The notes beneath the pieces were generated by a model. It worked only from the letters and a program-made list of their open reading frames with translations, ran no database searches and was not told the DNA's origin. Shown here piece after piece: positions 8,134 to 17,465 of a stretch of DNA of 64,000 nucleotides. The stretch is from JABMMZ01 sp964505065 (GTDB taxonomy: Bacteria; Bacteroidota; Bacteroidia; NS11-12g; UBA955): contig CAZDGF010000003.1 in assembly GCA_964505065.1 (NCBI GenBank), positions 17,730 to 81,729 of the forward strand, written 5' to 3'. Numbering within the stretch: position 1 is the stretch's first letter; each line of letters opens with the position of its first letter. Made by a program: the position numbers and the translations under genes.

Positions 8134-10158
8134 CTACTCTCCCAACTTCTTTTTCAAACTTGTTATTTGGTCTCTCAACCTTGCAGCTTCTATAAATTCC
8201 ATTTCTTTGGCTGCACGTTGCATGGCTTTTTCGGTATCTTTTATAGCTTTTTCTATGTCTTTTTTGCTTAAATATTCATAGGCTGGTTCGGCAGCTATAT
8301 TTATAGTTTCTGGGGCAGAGTAATAGTGAATTTCTTCGCCTTTTTTGGCATCGGCTACACTGGTAAGTTTTTTTATTTCTTCTATGCTTTTTAAAATGGT
8401 TTTTGGAGTAATGCCATTGGCTGTATTGTAAGCTATTTGTTTTTCTCTTCTTCGCTCGGTTTCATCAATGGTTTTTTGCATGCTATCTGTCATTCTATCT
8501 GCATACATTATTACTTTACCATTCACATTTCTAGCTGCTCTGCCTATGGTTTGTACCATACTTGTAACACTGCGTAAAAAACCTTCTTTATCAGCATCTA
8601 ATATCGCTACAAGACTTACTTCTGGTAGGTCAAGTCCTTCTCTTAATAAATTTATACCAATCAATACATCAATATTGCCCAAGCGTAAGTCTCGTAAAAT
8701 TTCTACCCTATCTATGGTTTTTACCTCGCTATGAATGTATTGCACTTTAATGCCAAGTTTAGCCATGTATTTTGCCAATTCCTCGCTCATACGTTTGGTA
8801 AGTGTGGTTACCAATATTCTATCGCCCATTTTTACCCTTTCTGCCACTTCATCAAGCAAATCATCTACTTGATTGACACAAGGGCGCACCTCTATTACTG
8901 GGTCTAATAAGCCTGTAGGGCGAATAAGCTGTTCTACTACTACACCTTCTGATTCACGCAATTCATAATCGGCAGGTGTGGCACTTACAAAAATAGTTTG
9001 AGGTGTTAATTGCTCAAATTCTTCAAACTTAAGCGGGCGATTATCCATTGCTGCAGGCAAGCGAAAACCGTAATCCACTAAGTTGATTTTTCGGGCTCTA
9101 TCGCCTCCATACATTGCCCTTATTTGCGGCATACTTACATGGCTTTCGTCCACAATCAATAAAAAATCTTTTGGAAAATAATCTATCAAACAAAATGGTC
9201 TATCGCCAGCATTTCTTCTATCCATATAGCGGCTATAATTTTCTATTCCACTGCAATAGCCAAGCTCTCGCATCATTTCTAAATCAAAATTTACACGTTC
9301 TTCCAAGCGTTTTGCCTCTAAAGGTTTACCTTGTTCTTTAAAAAAATTAATTTGTGCTACAAGGTCGTCTTGTATTTCATAAATGGCTTGGTTTAGCTGC
9401 TCTCTGGGCGATACATAAATATTGGCAGGATATATGGCTACATCATCAAATTGTTCTAAAATATGCCCTGTGCTTGGCTCAAAACTTTGTATTTCTTCTA
9501 TTTCATTTCCAAAAAAAGAAATGCGATAGCCAATATCATTGTAGGCTAAAAATACATCTACAATATCGCCTTTAACTCTAAAATTTCCCCTTTTAAAATC
9601 GGCAGTGGAGCGGCTGTAAAGGCTATTTACCAAATTATGTAAAAACGTATTTCTACCTATTTTTTGCCCTTTGCTTAAGCGGATTATACTGCCTTCATAA
9701 TCATTAGGATTTCCAGCACCATATATACAACTAACAGAAGCTACTACAATTAAATCTCGCCTACCGCTCAATAAATTGGTAATAGTGCGTAAGCGCATTT
9801 TTTCTATGTCTTCGTTAATATTTAGGTCTTTTTCTATATAAGTGCCGCTGCTTGGTATAAAGGCTTCTGGCTGATAATAATCGTAATAACTTACAAAATA
9901 ATCTACCGAGTTTTCTGGAAAAAATTGCTGAAACTCGCTATATAATTGGGCTACCAATGTTTTATTATGGCTCAATACTAAAATAGGGCGTTGTACTTGC
10001 TCTATAACATTGGCAATGGTAAATGTTTTTCCACTACCTGTAACACCCAAAAGCGTTTGCGCTCTTTGCCCTTGCTTTAAGCCATTTACAAGTTTTTCTA
10101 TGGCTTGCGGCTGGTCGCCCTTGGGTTGAAATGGAGATATGAGTTTAAATTTAGGCAA
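8134..10158 (-). CDS. uvrB: Excinuclease ABC subunit B
   Basis: At 674 residues this is a full-length UvrB, the damage-verifying helicase of nucleotide excision repair that loads UvrC. It has Walker A (Gly-Val-Thr-Gly-Ser-Gly-Lys-Thr, residues 38-45), a beta-hairpin region with Tyr-Tyr-Asp-Tyr-Tyr-Gln-Pro-Glu-Ala near 92-100, Asp-Glu-Ser-His as the Walker B box near 340, and helicase motif VI (Gln-Thr-Ile-Gly-Arg-Ala-Ala-Arg). The C-terminal UVR motif ends the protein. A -7 box lies 18 bp upstream of the start, separating it from the permease gene. Confidence 0.98.
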   Translation of the reverse strand: MPKFKLISPFQPKGDQPQAIEKLVNGLKQGQRAQTLLGVTGSGKTFTIANVIEQVQRPILVLSHNKTLVAQLYSEFQQFFPENSVDYFVSYYDYYQPEAFIPSSGTYIEKDLNINEDIEKMRLRTITNLLSGRRDLIVVASVSCIYGAGNPNDYEGSIIRLSKGQKIGRNTFLHNLVNSLYSRSTADFKRGNFRVKGDIVDVFLAYNDIGYRISFFGNEIEEIQSFEPSTGHILEQFDDVAIYPANIYVSPREQLNQAIYEIQDDLVAQINFFKEQGKPLEAKRLEERVNFDLEMMRELGYCSGIENYSRYMDRRNAGDRPFCLIDYFPKDFLLIVDESHVSMPQIRAMYGGDRARKINLVDYGFRLPAAMDNRPLKFEEFEQLTPQTIFVSATPADYELRESEGVVVEQLIRPTGLLDPVIEVRPCVNQVDDLLDEVAERVKMGDRILVTTLTKRMSEELAKYMAKLGIKVQYIHSEVKTIDRVEILRDLRLGNIDVLIGINLLREGLDLPEVSLVAILDADKEGFLRSVTSMVQTIGRAARNVNGKVIMYADRMTDSMQKTIDETERRREKQIAYNTANGITPKTILKSIEEIKKLTSVADAKKGEEIHYYSAPETINIAAEPAYEYLSKKDIEKAIKDTEKAMQRAAKEMEFIEAARLRDQITSLKKKLGE

Positions 10159-10176
10159 TGGTGTTTTTTGTTTTTA

Positions 10177-10184
10177 CAAAATTA
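10177..10184 (-). promoter_or_regulatory. -7 promoter box of uvrB
   Basis: The minus-strand sequence TAATTTTG matches TAnnTTTG and lies 18 bp before the uvrB start, in the 58-bp gap after the permease gene. Confidence 0.45.
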
Positions 10185-10216
10185 AACTAAAAAAGCAATA
10201 TTAGAGATTTTAAATG

Positions 10217-11410
10217 TTATCTTTTTGCTGCTTTTAAGGCAGGGTAAATGCCTGTTAAAAAACCAAGGCTAAAGGCTGTGATTGTTACTAAAATAATATC
10301 TTTGAATAATAATTTTACAGGATAGTTTTCTACAATAGCGCCTTCCATTTTTACCCAACCATATTTTTCTTGGGCTATAACTAAAGCTATACCAAAAGCT
10401 ATGCCTATAATACTGCCAATACCTGCTATGAGCATACCATTGGTAAAAAATATTCGCCTAATAAATTGTTGGTTTGCACCCATACTTGTAAGTGTGGTTA
10501 TATCATTTTTCTTTTCTATAACCAACATTGTAAGGCTGCCTAAAGCATTGAAAGCAGCAATTAGTAAAATAAAAGTAAGAATAGCATAGCTTGCCCATTT
10601 TTCGCTTTTAAACATTTTATAGAGCGATGCTTGCTGCTGCATTCGGTTTTGTATTTTATAGGTTGTGCCTAATATTTTTTTTAATTCATTAATTGTTTCT
10701 TCAACATCTGTATTGGGTTTAAGCGTAATTTCTATACTTGAGGCAAAGCCTTCTCTTTCAAATAATTTTTGAGCAAAAGCCATAGGAACAAATATAAAAC
10801 GGTTGTTTATTGCATCATCTAAAGTAATAACCCCGCCTGGTTGAATTTCCAATTGGGTAATGGCTGTTGGGTCGCTTACGCTAAAATCTGCACGCTTGGG
10901 CGTTATAAGCGATACCATATTGTAAATACCATCAATATTGGTGTTTATTTTTTGGTCTATTCCTGCACCAAGTACGGCATAGTTTATGCCATTTTCGTTT
11001 AAAGTAGGCAAGCCAGTGGTAATTCTCCCACTTAGCCCTATGGTATTAAAATAGTTAGAATCTAAACCTTTTACGGTACATACCGTTTGGTAATCGCCAT
11101 TGCGTATTACAGCATTGTCTTCTAAAACAGCAAAAGCATATTGTATGGTGTTAATTTTTTTAAGTTTGTTATTTAGTTCTTTTATTTCAAATACTTTTCC
11201 TTCATTCAATGTAATTTTTATTTCAGGGTTAAACTTATTGTACATAGAAAAAATAAGGTCTTCAAAACCATTCATTGTACTTAAAATAACAATTAAAGCA
11301 GCTGTACAAACAGCAAAAGCCATCATTGCTATACTCGAAATAATATTGATAGCATTTCGCTTTTTTTTAGCAAATAGGTAGCGAAGTGATATTTTAAAAG
11401 AAGCGTTCAA
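10217..11410 (-). CDS. LolC/LolE-type ABC transporter permease (FtsX-like)
   Basis: The 397-residue protein has the MacB/LolC topology. One transmembrane helix lies near residues 20-45, followed by a large periplasmic domain. Three C-terminal helices lie near 275-300, 325-345 and 370-390. The first helix is preceded by Arg-Tyr-Leu-Phe-Ala-Lys-Lys-Lys, as in LolC/LolE. These permeases work with a LolD-type ATPase to release lipoproteins from the inner membrane. No ATPase gene is adjacent, so the lipoprotein role is inferred from the family. It lies 62 bp after nth on the same strand. Confidence 0.82.
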   Translation of the reverse strand: MNASFKISLRYLFAKKKRNAINIISSIAMMAFAVCTAALIVILSTMNGFEDLIFSMYNKFNPEIKITLNEGKVFEIKELNNKLKKINTIQYAFAVLEDNAVIRNGDYQTVCTVKGLDSNYFNTIGLSGRITTGLPTLNENGINYAVLGAGIDQKINTNIDGIYNMVSLITPKRADFSVSDPTAITQLEIQPGGVITLDDAINNRFIFVPMAFAQKLFEREGFASSIEITLKPNTDVEETINELKKILGTTYKIQNRMQQQASLYKMFKSEKWASYAILTFILLIAAFNALGSLTMLVIEKKNDITTLTSMGANQQFIRRIFFTNGMLIAGIGSIIGIAFGIALVIAQEKYGWVKMEGAIVENYPVKLLFKDIILVTITAFSLGFLTGIYPALKAAKR

Positions 11411-11472
11411 AAGATATTTAGCAAAAGTTTGATTTAGAGCTATGCAAAAGTAAGTTTATTTTTTATTTGAAA

Positions 11473-12105
11473 TTACTTATGTGGTTTACATCCTACAATG
11501 CTGCAAATAGGGCATTCGGCTATAATATGCCCACGAGCAGGGCAATATTGCCTGCCCATAAAAATAATTTGTAGATGGGCTTTGTTCCATAAGTTTTCAG
11601 GAATTAAGCGTTTCAAATCTTTTTCAGTTTGCTCTACATTTTTGCCATTTGTAAGCCCCCAACGTATGGCAAGCCTATGTATATGCGTATCTACAGGAAA
11701 TGCAGGAAATCCAAATGCTTGGCTCATAACAACAGAGGCTGTTTTATGCCCCACGCCTGGAAGCCTTTCAAGGGCTTCAAAAGTATTGGGCACCTGCCCT
11801 TTGTGTTCGTTTAAAATAATATAGCTAAGGTTAAATATGGCTTTACTTTTGGCTGGCGAAAGCCCACAAGGTTTTATTATTTCTCTTATTTGCTCAATAC
11901 TTAAGGTTATCATTTTTTGCGGTGTATTGGCTTTTTTAAATAATGTAGGCGTAATGGTATTTACACGCTCATCTGTACATTGTGCAGAAAGCAATACGGC
12001 TATTAGCAAAGTATAAGCATCTGTATGATTAAGTGGAATAGGTGTTTCAGGATACAGTTTTTCTAATGTTTCCAATATAAAACTTACCTTTTCTTTTTTA
12101 TTCAT
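11473..12105 (-). CDS. nth: Endonuclease III
   Basis: This 210-residue DNA glycosylase/AP lyase removes oxidised pyrimidines. The helix-hairpin-helix is Leu-Pro-Gly-Val-Gly-His with catalytic Lys121, and the catalytic Asp139 sits in Pro-Val-Asp-Thr-His. The C-terminus has four Cys for a [4Fe-4S] cluster at 188, 198, 201 and 206. The spacing is x9-x2-x4 rather than the x6-x2-x5 of the Escherichia coli enzyme. It is the last gene of a tight run behind moxR (13 bp gap). Confidence 0.95.
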   Translation of the reverse strand: MNKKEKVSFILETLEKLYPETPIPLNHTDAYTLLIAVLLSAQCTDERVNTITPTLFKKANTPQKMITLSIEQIREIIKPCGLSPAKSKAIFNLSYIILNEHKGQVPNTFEALERLPGVGHKTASVVMSQAFGFPAFPVDTHIHRLAIRWGLTNGKNVEQTEKDLKRLIPENLWNKAHLQIIFMGRQYCPARGHIIAECPICSIVGCKPHK

Positions 12106-12118
12106 TTTATAGAATAAT

Positions 12119-13072
12119 TTACAATAAAGTTTTTACAATATCGTCAATACTCAATCCTTCAGCTTCGGCTTTGTAATTTTTTACCAACCTATGGCGCAAT
12201 ACATTGTATGCCATTGCTTTTACATCTTCAATATCGGGCGAAAGTTTACCATTTAACAAAGCATTGCATTTAGCACCTAATACTAAAAACTGTCCTGCTC
12301 TTGGACCAGCACCATAGCTAATGTATTCATTTACTTTGGCTGTGGCTTGCTCTGTTTTTGGTCGGGTTTTGCTTACCAATCCTACAGCATATTCTACAAC
12401 ATTATCTGCAATAGGCACTTGGCGCACAAGGTTTTGATAAGCTAAAATATCTTGGGCTGTCATTACTTTATTTACAGTTTGGGCGGTATTGCTTGTTGTA
12501 TTCTTTACAATATTTATCTCTTCTTGAAACGAAGGATATGTAAGCGTTAAATTCAACATAAATCTATCTAATTGCGCCTCTGGCAAAGGGTAAGTTCCCT
12601 CTTGCTCAATAGGATTTTGGGTAGCCAAAACAAAAAAAGGATGCTCTAATGAATAGGCTTTTCCACCTACCGTTACATTCCGCTCCTGCATGGCTTCAAG
12701 CAATGCCGATTGGGTTTTGGGCGGTGTTCTATTTATTTCATCTGCTAAAACAATATTGGCAAATAAAGGTCCTTTTATAAACTTAAAACTGCGGTTTTCG
12801 TCTAATATTTCGTTGCCTGTAATATCGCCTGGCATTAAATCGGGCGTAAACTGAATGCGGTTGAATTTTAAATCTAAAACCTCTGATATGGTTTTTATCA
12901 ATAAAGTTTTAGCCAAACCTGGCACACCCACAAGCAAGGCATGGCTATTGCAAAATAATGCCATTAATACGCCATCTACGGCTTCTTTTTGCCCTACTAT
13001 TACTTTGCCTATTTCTTGCTGTATTTGTTTGTATTGTGCCGAAAATTTTTCTACTGTTGCTAATTCACTCAT
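12119..13072 (-). CDS. MoxR-family AAA+ ATPase
   Basis: The 317-residue protein has Walker A Gly-Val-Pro-Gly-Leu-Ala-Lys-Thr (49-56), Walker B Val-Leu-Ala-Asp-Glu-Ile (108-113), and the MoxR signature Asn-Arg-Thr-Pro-Pro-Lys-Thr-Gln-Ser-Ala-Leu-Leu-Glu-Ala-Met. Sensor residues Ala-Thr-Gln-Asn-Pro lie near 152. A C-terminal lid domain follows. MoxR ATPases act as chaperones, usually beside DUF58 and VWA-domain genes. Here those partners are absent and the gene sits between surA and nth with 12-13 bp gaps, so its client is unclear. Confidence 0.92.
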   Translation of the reverse strand: MSELATVEKFSAQYKQIQQEIGKVIVGQKEAVDGVLMALFCNSHALLVGVPGLAKTLLIKTISEVLDLKFNRIQFTPDLMPGDITGNEILDENRSFKFIKGPLFANIVLADEINRTPPKTQSALLEAMQERNVTVGGKAYSLEHPFFVLATQNPIEQEGTYPLPEAQLDRFMLNLTLTYPSFQEEINIVKNTTSNTAQTVNKVMTAQDILAYQNLVRQVPIADNVVEYAVGLVSKTRPKTEQATAKVNEYISYGAGPRAGQFLVLGAKCNALLNGKLSPDIEDVKAMAYNVLRHRLVKNYKAEAEGLSIDDIVKTLL

Positions 13073-13084
13073 AGGGATATTGGT

Positions 13085-14440
13085 TTATTTTTTAGTTGTA
13101 AGCCATTCATCAAAAAAACCGCATTTTATATAATGATTGCTAATATAAAAATACACGTCTTTTCTTTTTTGTTCAGCCCAAATATCAAGCGAAGATTTCT
13201 TTTTTACTTCCAATGCTTGAGCTTGTATGCGTTGCCAATCGTTTTCTAAATTGGCACTGTGTGGTTTGCTTTCCGATTTTAAAAAAAACATGCGATAGTA
13301 TTCACTACCGTCTTGCAAATAGGCTAATGTAGGTTCGCTGTATTCTCCTGCTTTTAATTTGCCTATTTCATTTGCCATTTCTTTATCTAAATAATCGTAA
13401 GGTATTTTTTGAGTGCCTAAACTTGGCTCAGTAAAAAAACCGCAATTGGGCTTTGTTTCTTCGTCTTCGCTATAATATTTTACAGCATCGCAAAAGCTTA
13501 TTTTCTTTTCTTTTAAAATAGTGGCAATAGAATCTAATTTGTATTTAGCCAATTCCATATCGGTATCTATAATTTTGGGGCGAACCAAAATATGCCTTAC
13601 ATTTACCCTTTCTCCTCTTTTATCTATTAATTTTAAAATATGAAAACCATATTTTGTTTCTATAATTTCCGAAATACTGTCTTTTTTCATTGTAAAAGCT
13701 GTGCGTTCAAACTCTGGCACCATTTCGTTTCTACCAAATTCAGGTAGAAGTCCGCTTGTTTTTTTACTCCCTGGGTCTTCGCTATATAAACTTGCCAAAC
13801 GGTTAAAACTTTCGCCATTCATAATTCTTTCTCTTAAACTTGCCAATTGCTCCTTGGCAAACTCTTTAGCCTCGGCACTGAAAGTAGGTTTTACAACTAT
13901 TTGAGCCACTTCTACCTCGGCAGAAATAAATGGCAAGCTATCTGTAGGTATTTTTTGAAAATAAGCTCTTACTTCTTTAGGGGTAATTTTAACATTGCCT
14001 TGTATGCTTTGTTCCATGCGTTCTATCAACATTTGGTTGCGCACTTTGCTTCGCAATTGCATTTTGTATTCGGCTACACTCATACCCAAGTATTTTTCTA
14101 AAGCTGCACGGCTATTCATTTGGCGTTCAAAAAAACGTAAATTGTTATCCATCTTATCGTTTATCTCTTCCTCCGTAAGCGGAATACTATCCAACTCCGC
14201 TTGATGAAGCAACATTTTATCTGTAAGCAAGCGTTTAAAAATAGCGCAACGCATATCTTGGGTTATTTCTATATCGGGGTCGGTTTGCGAAATAATAATA
14301 TCCAACTCCGAACGTAGAACAGGCGTATTGCCTACTACGGCTATTACCTCATCTATTACTTGTTTTGGCTGCCCTTTTACAATGCTTATATGTGCTATAA
14401 AAAGCAATGTAAATACGAACCAATTTTTTATACACTTCAT
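13085..14440 (-). CDS. SurA-like periplasmic peptidylprolyl isomerase
   Basis: The 451-residue protein has a signal peptide (cleavage near Val-Lys-Gly-Gln, residue 24) and a SurA_N-type region opening Val-Ile-Asp-Glu-Val-Ile-Ala-Val-Val-Gly-Asn. Two parvulin domains follow: the first about 170-270 (Ser-Glu-Asp-Pro-Gly-Ser, ending Tyr-Gly-Phe-His-Ile-Leu), the second about 275-385 and more degenerate. SurA escorts outer-membrane proteins through the periplasm to the BAM complex. It is the third of three adjacent parvulin-related genes and the closest to SurA. The gap to the upstream gene is 21 bp. Confidence 0.9.
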   Translation of the reverse strand: MKCIKNWFVFTLLFIAHISIVKGQPKQVIDEVIAVVGNTPVLRSELDIIISQTDPDIEITQDMRCAIFKRLLTDKMLLHQAELDSIPLTEEEINDKMDNNLRFFERQMNSRAALEKYLGMSVAEYKMQLRSKVRNQMLIERMEQSIQGNVKITPKEVRAYFQKIPTDSLPFISAEVEVAQIVVKPTFSAEAKEFAKEQLASLRERIMNGESFNRLASLYSEDPGSKKTSGLLPEFGRNEMVPEFERTAFTMKKDSISEIIETKYGFHILKLIDKRGERVNVRHILVRPKIIDTDMELAKYKLDSIATILKEKKISFCDAVKYYSEDEETKPNCGFFTEPSLGTQKIPYDYLDKEMANEIGKLKAGEYSEPTLAYLQDGSEYYRMFFLKSESKPHSANLENDWQRIQAQALEVKKKSSLDIWAEQKRKDVYFYISNHYIKCGFFDEWLTTKK

Positions 14441-14461
14441 GCGGTTTTCTCTTTTTTTATT

Positions 14462-15319
14462 TTAATTGTAATATACTTTTACCTTGCCATTTTCATAAGC
14501 CTTGTTCAGCATATTGGTTTTTGTGGTTTTTAAAAACTCTAATTTACGTTGGTATAGCAATATATCTTTTATGTTTTCTTTAGCTAAAGCCAATGGAGAA
14601 GGGGTATCTTTTATTCTAAAATCTATAATATTGAGTAAATACAAAGTGCCATTTTCTTCTATTTTTATAAACTTATTGTTGCTTAAAAACCGCTCTTGGT
14701 CGTAGTTTTCATCAAGGGGAATTTCTTTTGTAATATCATCTAAATACAACCAATTGTTATCAATATAAAAATTATCAGCTCCTATTTTTTCTGCCATTAA
14801 GCGCAACAATGAATCGTTTATATTACTTGGATTTTGCATCAAATTTTTTATTTTATTAATATCTACTTTGCTGCTATTTACTTTTATGTAACGTATCTTG
14901 GCAATATTTTTTTTCAATTGAAAGGTATTTTGATTGTTGGTGTAAAACGTTTCAATATCCTTTTCGGTTACAGCAGTATCCAATTTTTCTTTAATTAATT
15001 TTTGCTCGTAAGCATAAAGTAATAGCGAATTTTGATAATCTTCTATCAGTTTACTATGGTCTTTTTCGCTGCTGCTAAGCTTATCATTGGCTTCATTGAG
15101 GCTAAGTTGTGTTAATACCCAATTATCAATGTACGCTTTTAAATAGCCCGAACTATCATTTGCCCCAAATTTTTTGATTAGCTCTTCGGGCAAATCTTTT
15201 TTGGTTAAAACTTTGCCATTTACCTCAGCCAATAGTTCGCTATTTGTGTTTTTATTGCCATTTTTACAAGCCATAAAAACAATACTCAATAAAAAACTAT
15301 ATGCTAAAGTTTTAAGCAT
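14462..15319 (-). CDS. SurA-N-like lipoprotein, putative periplasmic chaperone
   Basis: A lipoprotein signal is present: a hydrophobic run, then Phe-Met-Ala-Cys with Cys18 as the lipidation site. The next segment, Leu-Leu-Ala-Glu-Val-Asn-Gly-Lys-Val-Leu-Thr-Lys-Lys-Asp-Leu, is the usual opening of parvulin-type chaperones. The remaining 230 residues are helical, with no clear catalytic parvulin domain. I infer a membrane-tethered folding helper without isomerase activity. It lies 3 bp behind the larger isomerase gene and 21 bp before surA, so co-expression is very likely. Confidence 0.75.
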   Translation of the reverse strand: MLKTLAYSFLLSIVFMACKNGNKNTNSELLAEVNGKVLTKKDLPEELIKKFGANDSSGYLKAYIDNWVLTQLSLNEANDKLSSSEKDHSKLIEDYQNSLLLYAYEQKLIKEKLDTAVTEKDIETFYTNNQNTFQLKKNIAKIRYIKVNSSKVDINKIKNLMQNPSNINDSLLRLMAEKIGADNFYIDNNWLYLDDITKEIPLDENYDQERFLSNNKFIKIEENGTLYLLNIIDFRIKDTPSPLALAKENIKDILLYQRKLEFLKTTKTNMLNKAYENGKVKVYYN

Positions 15320-15322
15320 ATT

Positions 15323-17344
15323 TTAGCGCACCATTCTATTTTTAAAAATGTTGTAATACGTGCTGTTTACATTGATAGGATATTTAAGTATTAAACCATC
15401 AAGCCATTGTTTTTCAAGATAATTTTGATAATCGCTTGTAATAGGTCCTCGTGCATCGTTCAATGTTTTGGGTGCTGCTGGCAAAAATTGGTGTATCTGT
15501 ATAACTACAAAACCACCTGCGGCTTTTATATCTTCAAAAATAATGTATTTATTATCTGTTTTACCAGTTTCAAATACCATATCTGCATAGGCATTGTCGC
15601 CTTTTTCAAACTTACCTGTGGTAGGTGTAGCAAGGTTTAGCGGGTTTTGTTTGTTGTTTTTCTTAATAATAGAGTCTATAACTATGCCTGCATCTAAATC
15701 TTTTTTTACCCCATCGGCAACAGCCTTATTGGCACAACGGAAGATAGTGGCATCAAATCTATCTTTAAAATTGTATTTAGTTTTATTTTGTTCGTAGTAG
15801 TTTTTTAAGCCTGTGGTATCTTCTACGCTTTTTGTCCATACTTTTTTATCTGTAAGTGTAAACAATAAAATACCTTCTTTGTATTCTTTAAAAAGAGCAG
15901 CAAAGGTATCGTTGTTGTTTTCCAAATCGTTTTCGTAATACTCCATAATGGTATTCATTTTATAGGCATCATAATATTTGGTAATTACATTACCCATAGC
16001 TTTGCTTTCAGAAGGTTCTTTAATGGTTTCTAAAAATTTTCCAAAATCGGCAACGGTATAATTTTTTGCTTTAGTTGTTAAAGTAAACAATGGTTTTTTA
16101 GCCAATTTATCAAATTCTTTTTGCACCATTTTTGTTGGGCGAAATTGGTATTCTCCTCTTAAAATAGAACTGTCTACTTGGGTTTTGAATTTAGCAAAAT
16201 CAACAGCATTTTCTTTTATTTTATAAAATTTTTGCGCTTTTTTATACACTGCCAATGTATTTCTGTATTGGCGGCTATCTCTGCTTATTTTATTTAAAAG
16301 CGTTGGTTTCATTTCTTTAAGCGTGGGCATAGGCTTTAGGCTTATTCTTTTTATGATATGAAAACCCAATGGTGTTTGAAAAGGCTCTGAAATATCGCCA
16401 TCTTTAGCTAATGCAAAAGCTATGGCTTTAAAATTTTCTGGCAGGCGCCCGTTGGTAGAAGCAAAAGCTGGTAATTCGCCATTGTTCATTACCGTTTGTG
16501 CATCTTCTGAATATTGGTTTACAAGGGTTTCAAATTTTTCGCCAGCAATTAGTTTTTTATACACTTCATCTATTTTGGCTTTTACCTCTGCGCTTTCATC
16601 GGCACTAGGGTTAGGATTTGTTTGTATCAATATTTGTTTAACTGTAATATCGCCTTTGCTTTCTCTTTTATCGGTAACTTTTATAATATGGTAGCCAAAT
16701 TCTGTGCGAAAAGCTTTAGATACACTACCCAATGGCGTTGTAAATACTACGTTTTCAAAAGAATAAATCATTTGAAAAGCAGTAAAATAGCCTAAATCGC
16801 CTCTATTATCTTTAGCAGAAGGGTCTTCGCTAAAGGTTTCGGCAGCATTTTCAAATGTTAGTTTTCCGCTTGCAATATCGTTGCGTATTTCATTGATACG
16901 GGCAAGTGCTTTTAGGGTATCGGCTGGCAAAGCATCAGGATTTACAAAAATTAAAATATGGCTTGCTCTAATGTCATATTTCATTCTATCGTAAGCCTCG
17001 TTTACCAATTGGTCGTTCACCATTCTATCCGTAAGATATGGCTTGGCTATTTGTTTGCGGTAGGTAGCCAATTCGCTTTTAAAACCTTCGGTAGTATCTA
17101 AGCCCATATCGTAGGCATCTTGCACTTTTAATTTAAATTTTTTGTACAATTCCAAATACTCATCTACCTCCGTAGCAGTGTGTTTAGCACCTGCTTTTTC
17201 ATTTTTGGTAAATCCTCTTTCAAATTCTTTAAGGCTTACTGTTTTAGTGCCATAGGTAAAAAGCGTAGTGTCTTTTCCTTTTTTTTGGGCTTTAAGTGTT
17301 ACGGCTATAAGCACCGTAAATGCAACAATTACAAGACGTTTCAT
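15323..17344 (-). CDS. Periplasmic peptidylprolyl isomerase with two parvulin domains
   Basis: This 673-residue protein starts with a signal peptide (cleavage after Leu-Lys-Ala-Gln, residue 20). Two parvulin domains lie near 120-230 and 230-335. Each opens with a His-Ile-Leu or Gln-Ile-Leu strand, has Tyr-Ser-Glu-Asp or Phe-Ser-Glu-Asp, and closes with Phe-Gly-Tyr-His-Ile-Ile or Leu-Gly-Phe-His-Ile-Ile. A long helical C-terminal half has no named domain. It is the first gene of the block running to nth. A -7 box (17381-17388) lies 36 bp upstream of the start. Confidence 0.9.
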   Translation of the reverse strand: MKRLVIVAFTVLIAVTLKAQKKGKDTTLFTYGTKTVSLKEFERGFTKNEKAGAKHTATEVDEYLELYKKFKLKVQDAYDMGLDTTEGFKSELATYRKQIAKPYLTDRMVNDQLVNEAYDRMKYDIRASHILIFVNPDALPADTLKALARINEIRNDIASGKLTFENAAETFSEDPSAKDNRGDLGYFTAFQMIYSFENVVFTTPLGSVSKAFRTEFGYHIIKVTDKRESKGDITVKQILIQTNPNPSADESAEVKAKIDEVYKKLIAGEKFETLVNQYSEDAQTVMNNGELPAFASTNGRLPENFKAIAFALAKDGDISEPFQTPLGFHIIKRISLKPMPTLKEMKPTLLNKISRDSRQYRNTLAVYKKAQKFYKIKENAVDFAKFKTQVDSSILRGEYQFRPTKMVQKEFDKLAKKPLFTLTTKAKNYTVADFGKFLETIKEPSESKAMGNVITKYYDAYKMNTIMEYYENDLENNNDTFAALFKEYKEGILLFTLTDKKVWTKSVEDTTGLKNYYEQNKTKYNFKDRFDATIFRCANKAVADGVKKDLDAGIVIDSIIKKNNKQNPLNLATPTTGKFEKGDNAYADMVFETGKTDNKYIIFEDIKAAGGFVVIQIHQFLPAAPKTLNDARGPITSDYQNYLEKQWLDGLILKYPINVNSTYYNIFKNRMVR

Positions 17345-17380
17345 GTTATATTATATATTCTGTTTTTTAATAAAAGATTA

Positions 17381-17388
17381 CAAAAATA
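17381..17388 (-). promoter_or_regulatory. -7 promoter box of the parvulin-moxR-nth unit
   Basis: The minus-strand sequence TATTTTTG matches TAnnTTTG, 36 bp upstream of the first gene. Gaps of 3-21 bp downstream suggest one transcript as far as nth. Confidence 0.45.
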
Positions 17389-17465
17389 CGCTTTTTTTGG
17401 TATTTTAAAATTTCTGTTTTTTTTGTCTTATACAATATAATAAACACTTTATCGTTTTGTATTGT

